Shown here piece by piece: positions 49,101 through 58,793 of a DNA stretch of 63,279 bases. The translations under genes and the position numbers were made by a program. The DNA lies in the NCBI GenBank assembly GCA_964058845.1, contig CAXKVR010000511.1, positions 1 to 63,279 on the forward strand, in the 5' to 3' direction. Numbering within the stretch: the first letter of the stretch is position 1; each line of letters starts with the position of its first letter. This DNA comes from Carex sylvatica (Eukaryota; Streptophyta; Magnoliopsida; Poales; Cyperaceae). The notes beneath the pieces are model-generated. The model was not told the origin of the DNA. It was given only the letters and a program-made list of their open reading frames with translations, and did no database searches.

Positions 49101-50679
49101 TTTTTAGACTTAAAATGAAGAAACTTTTTGGTTTGAATATTTTAGAACATCTACATATTTTATATGGAATTGAACGTAATGTCAATAACTTGTATATATA
49201 ATTGATAATTCATATTTCTTTCTATGATTATTAAATGTATTTGTGTATGTATTGAGTTTTGATCTTTTTAAATTTAATCTCTCTTAGTTTGGTTGAACCA
49301 AACAAACCAAAATTTGCTTTGGTTATTTTGGTTTGGTAGTTATTCGGTTGACAAGTTTAATTCGGGTGGTTCGGTTATAATTTTGAAAACTGAATAAAAG
49401 TTTGGTTTGACTATTTTAATTCCGTTTTAACCGAACCAACCCAATGAACGCCCCTAAATGTGGCTTTATCCATTCATACCACTGAAGTCGAAGAGTAAGT
49501 TGTCATGTCAATAAAAAGAATAAAACAAAACTGATTGAGTTCACTACGTGCTATTATCCTTTGCATCAGGTTTGGTAAGAAAAGACTAGAGGATGATTTG
49601 GAACGAGAAACCAAAAGGTTATCCTACCTTAGAGAGAAGGCTGAGGGGTCATTGGGTGTGCGCAAGCTCAAAGAGGAGGCTAGTGAATTGAGGGGAATAC
49701 TCAAATGCAGCATCTGCCGTGATCGTCAGAAAGAGGTATACAACTCTTTTCCGCACAACAAATAGGACTGCCAATATTTTACGAACATAAAATATGACCT
49801 CACTATTGTTGACATAAAATATCATACAAGGGGATTATGCAAATTACACCCAATATTTTCTATACTTGCAATTAGTAGGGCTACCTATGATAATTGAACG
49901 TTACTACATATTCTTTCCCTTTTTATTGTCGTGGTATGTGCAAGAGTTTCTCTGACGAGTTCTTGGGTAAGGTGTTTGTTTACTATGGCCTTCTGTTTGC
50001 AGGCAAGGGGAAGAGTTGTTTAGTACTCATTATCTATAGGGTAATAGGTTGCAAATATGTTTAGAAAATCCAAACCCGTTCCAAGTCAACCTAAGGGTCA
50101 CAGTTTGCATACATATCATGCAGTCCTGGTATTATTGGGGCGTTGTAAATATATGTTTTCTTATACTTTAGTTAGTTATTTTAGATGCATGAAGAAAGCA
50201 TGGAGCCAATCCTTGCTGGCTAAAGTTGAGGCAAGGTTAAAAAGTAATACTGGATAGCCTCTTGCAAATAATTTAAGCGTTGGAAATTATTTGGGCTAGT
50301 TGCAAATAGTTCTAATTTTTCTGGAGTCAAGTTGAAGCAAATTTTATCTAAAACTATTTTTTAAGTTCTTTACATCTCTAGTATTTTCCCTGTTTTCCAT
50401 ATTTGTTCAAATGAATATTTCATAACTTTCTTAGGCCTCATTTCAAGTTGCTTAGGCTTCATTTCAAGTTGCTTAGGCTTCATTTTTCTCTAGTATTGTC
50501 CCTAAGTCTTCCTAACCAAACAAATTAAAATTATTTTTACCTTTTAGGTTGTGATTGCAAAATGTTATCATCTCTTTTGCAATCGATGCGTGCAAAAGGC
50601 CCTCGAGAACCGTCAACGCAAGTGTCCCTCCTGTAATGCAACTTTCGGGCCCAGTGATGTAAAGCCAATCTACATCTGA
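37141..50679 (+). CDS. HUB1: HUB1-like E3 ubiquitin ligase for histone H2B
   Basis: Orthologue of plant HUB1 (yeast Bre1), the RING ligase that monoubiquitinates histone H2B and supports transcription, seed dormancy, flowering time and defence. Coding exons: 37141-37269, 39073-39234, 40535-40595, 41026-41259, 41494-41646, 42199-42389, 42744-42827, 43592-43711, 43799-43985, 44713-44873, 44963-45034, 45260-45336, 45419-45613, 45705-45777, 45888-45974, 46239-46376, 47174-47376, 49570-49735 and 50548-50679. All introns are GT-AG and the phases close to 874 residues (Arabidopsis HUB1 is about 878). The start MGSTGEPDRKRRHF is diagnostic of HUB1 as opposed to HUB2. Residues about 44-800 are coiled coil, including AWAHAESLKMSLDEHILEMR. 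The C3HC4 RING uses Cys822, 825, 837, His839, Cys842, 845, 857 and 860 and ends at Ile874. Residues 98-120 (exon 3 and its junctions) are shorter and less conserved than expected. Confidence 0.95.
37270..39072 (+). other. HUB1 intron 1
   Basis: 1.8-kb intron. At about 38830-38960 it contains a diverged GCTATAGCAAATAGC / GTGCTATAGTGGGC fragment of the repeat seen at 23.4-24.6 kb. A short GTT microsatellite lies near 37524-37542. No coding signal. Confidence 0.6.
39235..41025 (+). other. HUB1 introns 2 and 3 (around exon 3)
   Basis: Introns 39235-40534 (1.3 kb) and 40596-41025. AT-rich with no recognised insert. Intron 2 is where an additional small exon would be sought if the shortened N-terminal region is an annotation gap. 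Confidence 0.5.
42530..42635. repeat. Local duplication in HUB1 intron 6
   Basis: AGGACATGTTAAGTCGTACT, then CTTGTTTTCCATCTTGTC, occurs twice in diverged form, with a third partial copy between. Intronic and non-coding. Confidence 0.7.
43085..43168 (-). mobile_element. tRNA-like SINE head in HUB1 intron 7
   Basis: The minus strand reads TGGCCTAATGGAG (A-box-like, as in plant tRNA-Arg) and, about 30-40 bases later, GAGTTCGATTC (B-box). The rest does not close a cloverleaf with paired acceptor stem. This is what a tRNA-derived SINE 5' part looks like. The body would extend left toward about 42880, where sequence is repetitive (CATATGC words). Element ends not fixed. Confidence 0.45.
43986..44712 (+). 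other. HUB1 intron 9
   Basis: 727-bp AT-rich intron, no recognised insert or ORF. Confidence 0.6.
46377..47173 (+). other. HUB1 intron 16
   Basis: 797-bp intron with repeated ATATGGATATG-type words near 46575-46670 similar in flavour to those in the following intron, and a TA microsatellite near 46697-46715. Confidence 0.5.
47377..49569 (+). other. HUB1 intron 17, transposon-loaded
   Basis: 2.2-kb intron, the longest in the gene. 48060-48560 is a field of degenerate repeats built on TATCTGCATCTGCATT-like words, including two copies of AAAAGGGTGATGATAAATC (about 48289 and 48373) and two of AGTAGATGAGAATGCTC (about 48419 and 48451). 48877-49456 is a hAT MITE. Exon 18 follows. Confidence 0.65.
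48877..49456. mobile_element. hAT MITE with exact 8-bp target duplication
   Basis: Starts TAGGGGTGTTCATT and ends, inverted, TAGGGGCGTTCATT (one mismatch in 14). The 8 bp AATGTGGC is duplicated exactly at 48869-48876 and 49457-49464. TAGGG ends plus an 8-bp duplication define the hAT superfamily. Subterminal regions are rich in GGTTTGGTT and AACCGAACC words. It encodes no transposase. The exact duplication suggests a fairly recent insertion. Confidence 0.85.
49736..50547 (+). other. HUB1 intron 18
   Basis: 812-bp intron. Near its end, 50432-50481 holds two and a half copies of a 23-bp unit containing TCATTTCAAGTTGCTTAGGC. Nothing else recognised. Confidence 0.6.
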
Positions 50680-52052
50680 GCCATTGGCTGTAAGAGAAGT
50701 TCATAAAATATGTATCAAGTTGAAATAGAAACAAAATATATGTAGTGCAACAACAGAGATAGCGAGTGACTATTGGTTAGTTGGATTGGTGCAACCTAAC
50801 TGGTAATAACATAGTAGGCTGGCCAATGTGGTCTTTGTAAATTGCAGTCTCTTCTATAATAACTTGTTTAGTGTTTAATTAGAAAAGGATCAGATACAGA
50901 TAGAGCCAGTGTCTCAGTGGCAAAGTAATAGATCTGGTGCATCATGTGATTTAGTTAGACCGGGTAATGTTGTGTAGTTTTTTTTTTGTTGTTGATTTTG
51001 TTCAGCCTTTGTACCTAGTAAATTTATATTAGTGATTGGACAGTGAACTCTATGGTGCTCCTTTATTTTGACTTTTGTTTGACCATATACCCATATCAAA
51101 AGAAAACAAGAGCAGCAACTGATAAATAAATAGATATAAGAGATTGCTGGAGACGCAGTGTTTGTTGTTTGTTCTGAGATTGTCTTACTATATTAGGCTT
51201 CAAATATTGCTAGAAGCCTATTTTTTCGGAATTTGGATCCCCTGAAGCAACTAAAATTTTGAGTTTGGATTCGGACTTCGATCTGCTCTGGTATGAATAT
51301 AATATTTAAGGGGCTCTGTTCGTTTTACCTTGAGCCGGATTGGTCCAAATCTAAGCTCAAAATTTGAGTTACTAGAAAGGGATTCGGATCCATTTTACCA
51401 AATGGCAAACTTGGCATAGCAATAATCTCCCTTTTGTTGCAATGCTAAACTGCAGTGGATTACCGGATTGTTCTTACATTTCATAATGAAAATGGAATTT
51501 GCATGTTGGAGTTGAAACGGAAGTGCGCAACTCGATGATTTAATAATTGATTTGATAACAGATTTCTGTTCCTGCTAGTGGCATATCCGATAAAATACTT
51601 TACCTATCATGTCCACAGTGACAATTGAATAATGGCATATCCGATAAAATACTTTACCTATCATGTCCACGTGTACTTTTAGTATACATTAGCAAAAATG
51701 GCATATCCGATAAAATACTTTACCTATCATGTCCACAGTGACAATTGAATAATTCGGGTTTGGTTCAGCGGCTTCAAAAATTTGTGATTAAGAAAGGGCA
51801 TAATTAGAGAATGATTCGGAATTATCTAGATTAGAAATTCTAGTTCCACAAGCGAGCAAAAATAAAAAAAATTGTTTTGAGAGTAGTTCAGGAATAATTC
51901 GTATAATTCAAAAAAAAAATCGTAAAATTTGTGAATTATTCGTGAATAATTTGGTCAAAGTCCGGTCAACTGAATAATTCGGTGTTCGGTTTGCCATTAA
52001 AAAAAAAAACTAATTATTTGCAAATAATTTGCGAATCTTGTGACTATGTAGG
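50680..52052. other. HUB1 3' region and repeat-rich flank
   Basis: The first few hundred bases are presumably 3' UTR. About 51730-52040 is dense in AATAATTCG / CGAATTATT words, typical of transposon debris. No gene recognised. Confidence 0.5.
51580..51752. repeat. Three copies of a 40-bp unit
   Basis: GGCATATCCGATAAAATACT and its continuation through TACCTATCATGTCCAC recur at about 51580, 51635 and 51699 with near identity. Copies 1 and 3 share the extra tail AGTGACAATTGAATAAT. Confidence 0.9.
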
Positions 52053-52921
52053 CAGAGGCGGAGGTATATGCATATAATGGGGATCAATTAGTGTATTGCT
52101 CTCGGGTAGGGGCCGGGTATACCCGGGGTTGGGCACGGATAGGGATCGGATACGGATATCACGGGTATTTTTTTTTAAAACCTGTGCCCTGCCCGTCTTA
52201 TACCCATGCCCGTGGTACCCTTGACGGGCAGGGTAGGGCGGTCTGGGTAGGGGCCGGTCCGTTCTGGGTTTTTTTTTTTTTTTTTCTTCTCTGTTTTTTT
52301 TTTGTTATTTTTTTACGGTGTTGTACGAATATTATTATGTGTTTATAATTTAACTTTTAAAATCAGAATAGTTCAATATCAAAGTGTATATAAATAAATA
52401 AAATTTGTAACTTATATATAAAAATTATTCATGCGAAAATTTGTATATTTATTCGGCTAAATACAAATATATTTATTTATTTCTTTACACGAGTCATTTT
52501 ATTTTATTTTCAAATTCTCATTCTAATTATATAGTTTCATAATTTATTTATATCTATAATATATTTTCTAAACGTTCATTTATTTTTAATAGATTAAATA
52601 AAATATAAATAAAAAATATAATTAAATCAGAAACTTTAAAAGAATAAAATAAAAATAAAAATTTTCTTAAATCAATTACTTTAAAAATAATTATGAATTA
52701 TTTTAAAACAATAGATTAAAAAATAAAAGTTACCCTCCTCCTTAATTTCAGGCTTAGGACCGGCTATGCAAAATAAGATAGGCGGAGTTCTAACTTATTT
52801 TGTTAGTAATTCTTCTTTAAAATAAATAATTTAAAAACTAATTGAAATGTTTAGAAATTTATAATTTAAAAATAAACATAAAGATTAAAAGAGGTTATAA
52901 ATTTATACTGACACTACCTAT

Positions 52922-55467
52922 CTAGTAGTTTGGATTCATATACCATTGTTCGCTCTCTTTGGCACTGTCTGAATCTGAATTAGCCTCGTGCTGCGCCTCG
53001 GTACCGCTTTCTTCAGTGTTGGGTTCAGATGATGATGGTTGTTGAGGCACATGTTGCCTGCGCTCTTCAGCAGCAATCCAATTTTTCAAGCACACAAGTC
53101 TCTCAAAAATATGTGCACCCAACTTCGTTTATCGAAGAGGATCCTGTTCGTCGAACTGAAACAACTTTCGAAAGGGACGGTTGATACCGACACGGCAAAT
53201 ACGTCGCGGGCCATCATCGCCAGCGTTGGTAAGAAACTTTGATGCCTCCTCCACCATGCCATGACGTCAAGTCCATGTTCACTTTCGTTGAGCATCAATA
53301 TATAGCCCAATAACTCGTTTGTGGATGTGTGCGGTTCGCTCTCCGACTGAAAATCTGCTAATAATCCACCACTGCTAGTGCTCCTAGAAGTGGAACTAAT
53401 AAACAATTAAAAAAAATTAGTGGACAAATAATGTAGATATTATAAATAATAAAGATTAAAAACACATGTATATTTATATTTATACCTAGGGGTGGCACGG
53501 GACGAAACTAGGTTTTGGTTGTCACTCATTCTTGAGAGGTATATGTTAAACATCTCATCGAACTTCGAATTCACGTATGCCTTCACTCTGGTTGAGTCTA
53601 AATGTAAATTATATTTGTACCTCTCAACTACTTTGATCGTGTAAAACTTCTTATATGCCGGGTTGAGACAGTTTGCGATAATGCCATGAGGGGTACATCT
53701 TCCCAATATTTTAGGAATTTTTATTTCATGACATCTACAATCGGCGTGAGAGATGCATCATAGGTTTCAGCTTGTTCCAATTCGCAATACACTTTGGAGA
53801 TGTCATAGAGATGTCTCAGCAACTCAAACGACGTCGGTGAGTACGAGCATGATAGTTGGACGGTTGCAGTAAAAAAGATCCCTAGGAATTTTCTAAGCCT
53901 TTGCAGTTTATCCCATTCTTCGTCAATGAGTTTCAATTGCAATGCCTCAGGGGTGGAACTTCTCAAAAACTCCCCTATGACAGATTTGTAAGGAAGGCAT
54001 CGGTTCAACAACTTATATGTTGAGTTCCAATGAGTATCTATATCCCAAGGTACCTTCAACTTGCTCAATTTATAGCTGACACATAATTCAGCAAACTGTT
54101 ATTTTCTTTCTTGGTTTGAAACAATGTGATTGAGGGCATTCTTAAATTTAATTATCAATAGTTTTACGGCTTCTGTTTTTAGATCCGTCTTCACGACGAG
54201 GTTAAGAATGTGGCAAGCACACTTTTGGTGAAACATTTCACCATTCATGATTGGGTTTAGTGACTGTTTAAAAATCTCAATGAAAACAATATTGTTGCTA
54301 GCATTATCAAAAGATATAGAAAAAATCTTGTTAACCATATTCCTCTTAAGTTTATACTATTTTAAAACCTCAATAATGAATTTGAAAATTACATTTGCAG
54401 TGTGGGGGGAATCCAAAACTCGAAACTTAATATCATTTTTTTGTAATAGCCAATGATCATCGATCCAATGGCCGGTAATACAAGAGTACCCAAGGCCATG
54501 TTTATCGGCAGTCCATATATCAGAGGTAATTGACACCTTATTGTTTTGGTATGCAAATTGAGCTTTAAGGTTATTTTTGATCGAGGTAAACTTATTTTTT
54601 TATTTCACTAACCATCTTTCTATGATGGATCCTCTTGTACATTGGTTGAGCTAACTCCCGAATGCATAACCGGACAAAAGTCGTGCAACCACCCATACTT
54701 ATTGGTTGTTCTTTATGGGTAATGTACCGGGCCAATTCACTAAGCATTTTTTATTCATCAAATTTTGGGTTGGTTCTGGTACCATCCGCCTTTATAAGGG
54801 TTTGGATTTATCTCGGTTCAGGATTTTCACTTGGAACCTCACCCTTACTTTCGTGCATTTTGGCATGTCTCTTAAATCTAGTCATACCACTAGTTTGTTT
54901 ATACTCAAAATTTTTGTTGCAGTCTTTTACCTTACATTGTAAAAATTGCATAATTTTGCCCTGATCTCTGGTAATCTTGTAAAATCTTGCTCACGGTTGA
55001 TTGTATTCGAGAGGAGGTCTATTAGTCTTCTTTTTTACTGGTTCTTGTAACGGGTCACTTGTCGAAGGAGGGACAACTTCTTCTTAAATTTCAGGTTCAC
55101 CTGTTGAAGGTGTACCTCCTATAGGAGCAGTATCAATGAATTGACTCGATGCTACATAAGAAGAGCCAATGTCTCCATATGTATACGGTGGTGTCGGTTG
55201 AAGTGCTTCTTGTGGAATGAATACGTTTGGATCGGTTGAAGTATAATATTGTGGCGGTGCACTCATTTGTGGGGGTTGTTGATAATTCAAATCTAGCATT
55301 TGGTCTCTTCTTTGATAATTTGGTAGATAATTTTGTGGATAATTAGGTGGTGCCATTTGGGAGGAACTACCGGGATAATTTTGTGGATAATTTGGTATTG
55401 GCGTGTCAAAAATATCGGCCGACAGTCTTGCGATGTCATCTTGCACGGAATCACGATGAGATGACAT
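52922..55467 (-). pseudogene. Broken hAT transposase (BED finger to dimerisation domain)
   Basis: Reads from the ATG at 55467. In order: a Tyr/Pro/Gln-rich N-tail with NYPQNY repeats; a BED zinc finger (54951-54811: CKVKDC, then MTRFKRHAKMH); the catalytic RNase H-like core (SDIWTADKHG, GHWIDDHW, then SFDNASNN, CACHILNLVV); the DUF4413-like segment with THWNSTYKLL; and the C-terminal hAT dimerisation block (WWRRHQSFLP, MARDVFAVSVSTVPFESCFS). In-frame stops sit at 55084, 54991, 54808, 54751, 54357, 54099 and 53721, and frame changes near 53700 and 53120. A probable intron lies at about 53405-53490. The last open piece, 53122-52922, has LVCLKNWIAAEERRQ, a typical hAT C-end. Not functional as read. 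Confidence 0.88.
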
Positions 55468-55559
55468 TTTTTAAACCTATTCAAAAAAATAAATATAAAT
55501 TACTTGACATATTAAAAAAATATATGTAACCTATTCAAAATAATTCTAATATACATTTG

Positions 55560-55810
55560 AAAAATAAAAAACAGAAATGTAAAGAAACAGAATAAAAGAA
55601 AACAGAAAAATAAAAAACAAAAAATAAAAAACAGAATAAAAAAAAATAAAAATTAAAAAACAAAAATTAAAAAACAGAATTAAAAGCAGAAATTAAAAAA
55701 CAGAAATTAAAAAACAGAATAAAAAAATAGAAATTAAAAAACAGAAATTAAAAAACAGAATTAAAAAAATAGAAATTAAAAAACAGAATTAAAAAAAAAG
55801 AATTTTAAAA
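55560..55810. repeat. Short A-rich tandem repeat (AAAAACAGAATTA)
   Basis: About 20 irregular copies of units such as AAAAAACAGAATTAAAA and AAAAACAGAAATTA. Upstream of the hAT transposase start on its coding strand. Confidence 0.8.
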
Positions 55811-56875
55811 AATAAATCTAACATTTTGAAAAATAAATCTAACCTATTCAAAACAAATATAATTACTTCACATATTCAAATCTATAAAACAAACCATTTT
55901 TTTCCACATATTAAAAATAAATCCAAATTTTGAAAAATAAATCTAACCTATTCAAAACAAATATAATTACTTCACATATTCAAATCTATAAAACTACCAA
56001 AAAATTTTAACCTATTAAAAATAAATCCGAATTTTGAAAAATAAAATCTAACATATTCAAAACAAATCTAATTACTTCACATATTCAAATCTATAAAACC
56101 AACCAATTTTTTTAACCTATTAAAAATAAATCCGAATTTTGAAAAATAAATCTAACTTATTCAAAACCAATATAATTACTTCACATATTCAAATCTATAA
56201 AACTAACCAATTTTTATAACCTATTAAAAATAAATCCGAATTTTGAAAAATAAATCTAACCTATTCAAAACAAATCTAATTACTCTTCATATTCAAATCT
56301 ATAAAACTAACCAATTTTTATAACCTATTAAAAATAAATCCGAATTTTGAAAAATAAATCTAACCTATTCAAAACAAATATAATTACTTCAAAACATAAT
56401 TTTAAAAAATAGATCCAAATTTTGAAAAATAAATCTAACCTATTCAAAACAAATATAATTACTTCACATATTCAAATCTATAAAACTAACAAATTTTTTT
56501 AACCTATTAAAAATAAATCCGAATTTTGAAAAATAAATCTAACCTATTCAAAACAAATATAATTACTTAACATATTCAAATCTATAAAACTAACCAATTT
56601 TTTTAACCTATTAAAAATAAATTCGAATTTTGAAAAATAAAATGTAACATATTCAAAACAAATCTAATTACTTCACATATTCAAATCTATAAAACTAACC
56701 AATTTTTTTAACCTATTAAAAATAAATTCTAATTTTGAAAAATAAATCTAACATATTCAAAACAAATCTAATTACTTCACATATTCAAAAAATAAAACTA
56801 ACCTATTTTTTTTCACATATTAAAAATAAAATCTAACCTATTCAAAACAAATATAATTACTGCACATATTCAAAT
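55805..56875. repeat. Tandem array, about 104-bp unit, nine to ten copies
   Basis: The word ATCCGAATTTTGAAAAATAA recurs near 55921, 56027, 56131, 56236, 56339, 56413, 56518, 56623 and 56727, giving a period close to 104 bp with one short unit of about 75 bp. Each unit also contains CTATTCAAAACAAATATAAT and CACATATTCAAATCTATAAA. Copies differ by few bases. The array is wholly inside the hAT element, between its right end and the transposase start. Further shortened repeats of AAATCTAAC run on to about 57000. Confidence 0.92.
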
Positions 56876-57851
56876 CTAACATAAACTAAATAAATCTAAC
56901 AAATCTAACATAAATAAATCTAACAAATCTAATTACTTAATAAATTTAACAAATCTAACAAATCTAATTACTTAATATTCAATAAATCTAGCATAAACTA
57001 AATGTACTCTACAAAAATAAATTAATCTAACATGAAATAAATGTTACATTTAAATCTCGTGAAAAAATCTTGCGGGAGGTGCCGAACTTCGTAATTTCGT
57101 TTGCGGATTTGTAGAATGAATTAAATTTACAACTATATTTTTTTTAAACAATAAATTAAAAAATTGAGAATAATAAAATTTGAGAATTGAGATTGAGAGA
57201 ATGAGAGATTGAGAGATTGAGAGAATGAGAGTGTGAATTTTTTGAGAGGAAGATTGGGTATTTAAATAAAATATTGGAGAGGGAATAAAATTTGAAAAAA
57301 AAAAAAAAAAAACTCGACGGGACGGGTGGGTCCGACCGGTCCGGGCCCGGTTGAACCGGCAGGGTTCAAAATTTCAAAAAAAATTGAATTTTTTTGAAAA
57401 AGGGTAACGAGTACGGGTACGGATGGGCGGCAGGTCGGGTTGGGCGGGCATGGGCGTAATTCAGGACGGGTATGCCTGGGTATTGAACAAATAACCGTAC
57501 CCTACCCGTGTACCCGACCTATTTCCGGGCAGGCACGGGCTGGTCGGGTACGAGCGGCCCGAGTCGAGTTTTTACAATCCACTAGGATCAATTAACTCCC
57601 TTTTTTTTTTCTTCAAAAACTAGTAGTTATGTATGTTTTTTTTTTATGTATTTTATTGTAAAATGCTATGAAAACTTCGAAATGACCCTCATATTTTATA
57701 TGAAAATTTTATATTGTTGACCTCCATTTCTTTTTAAAAGAAAAATTAGTTACTGTATATCGTGTATGATTTGAAAAACTCCAGCATTTCATTGTACTTA
57801 AAATTATTCAAAAAATTGACTTTATTAGTCAATTTTCTGCATCCGCCCCTG

Positions 57852-58337
57852 ATGTAGTTAACCAAAGATATTTCAATCTCAAAGAAGCTTATACATGTAT
57901 AACCATCCATCATTTTGATTTAAAGATACAAGTTATCTATTTCGACATATCACAAGTTATATGATGTTGCAAATCCTGAATGACCCACATGGAGATCGGT
58001 TAGAATTTGAAAGAGATCAGGTTGCGCCACAGTTAAAAGATTGATTTTAATTCATTGCTGACAAAATTCCTGGAGGCGAATTCTCATCCCTCTCCATTTA
58101 AAAAGAAAAAAGAAAAAAGAAGAAGATTCACTTAGGTATTTATATTGTGCAAATTGCCAAAAATAAATAGAATAAAAAGATTGACTTAGTATTTATATTG
58201 TGCAAATTGCCAAAAATAAATAGAATAAAAACAAATTGGTCTGCCCCTCTCCATTTTAAAATCCCTGGAGGCAACCAGTGCTCTGCTTTTGAGTGGCCTG
58301 TGTGAGGAACCTGGATGCATGTACTTGCAGGTAGGTA
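57852..58337. other. Intergenic with a local duplication
   Basis: 58133-58235 holds two near-identical copies of a 50-bp unit containing TATTTATATTGTGCAAATTG. No gene recognised. Confidence 0.7.
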
Positions 58338-58346
58338 GGTACAGAG

Positions 58347-58557
58347 GGGAATAAATCTGCTGCGATTCGAATTAGAAGAACAGTACTTTGAAATTTCTAT
58401 TTTTTCAAATCTAACCGTTTAACTTTTTCTGTGCACGCATCTCCAAATAGTTAGTTTTTCTGTGCACGCATCTCAAAACAAATTGACAATTAGATTTTGA
58501 AAAACAGAGATTTCAGACTACTGTTCATCTAATTCGGATCGCAGTAGATTTATTCCC
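58347..58557. mobile_element. Mutator-like MITE, 211 bp
   Basis: GGGAATAAATCTGCTGCGAT at the left pairs with the inverted right end GGGAATAAATCTACTGCGAT (one mismatch in 20), and pairing continues to GAATTAGA and GAACAGTA. The 9-bp flanks GGTACAGAG (58338-58346) and GTTACAGAG (58558-58566) match at 8 of 9 positions. A 9-bp duplication points to the Mutator superfamily. The interior repeats TTTTTCTGTGCACGCATCTC twice. Confidence 0.8.
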
Positions 58558-58593
58558 GTTACAGAGACGGGTAAAGACAGCTAGAAGGAGATA

Positions 58594-58793
58594 GGAGTAG
58601 GTCCGATGGACATTGGACCTACTTTTAGGTTCAATTAGCTCTATCACCGTACGATTAGCATTAAGATCTGTGTGCACAAAAATTGATAAAAACTCATACA
58701 GATTTTAATAACGAGTGCACGATTATTGATGCAATTGGATGGCCAGATCATCCATCGAACCAAAGTAGGTCCAATGGACATCGGACCTACTCC
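58594..58793. mobile_element. 200-bp element with doubly palindromic ends
   Basis: Each end is itself a hairpin of the form GTAGGTCCRATGGACATYGG followed by ACCTAC, and the two ends (58594-58625 and 58762-58793) are also inverted repeats of one another. It lies 36 bp from the preceding MITE. No clear target duplication; superfamily not assigned. Confidence 0.65.

Larger units (their letters stand above)
52089..57584 (-). mobile_element. hAT transposon, autonomous-derived, 5.5 kb
   Basis: Ends TAGTGTATTG and, inverted, TAGTGGATTG (one mismatch in 10), flanked by exact 8-bp copies of GGATCAAT at 52081-52088 and 57585-57592. Both subterminal regions (52105-52265 and 57310-57570) are crowded with GGGTA, GGGTACGGG and CCCGTACC words in both orientations, likely transposase-binding repeats. 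The coding strand is minus and contains a decayed BED/hAT transposase. The 5' side holds a tandem array. No other gene is carried. Confidence 0.88.
52053..57851. mobile_element. Older CAGGGGCGGA-type element split by the hAT insertion
   Basis: CAGAGGCGGAGG at 52053 and, inverted at 57851, CAGGGGCGGATG. Both outer flanks carry ATGTAG beside the end. Excluding the 5.5-kb insertion and one target copy, the host element would be about 300 bp, a normal MITE size. Low-copy evidence only: the terminal match is short. Confidence 0.45.

Noticed and set aside
55805..56875. CRISPR-like array
   Set aside because: Repeats are head-to-tail satellite units of about 104 bp without unique spacers, inside a plant transposon.
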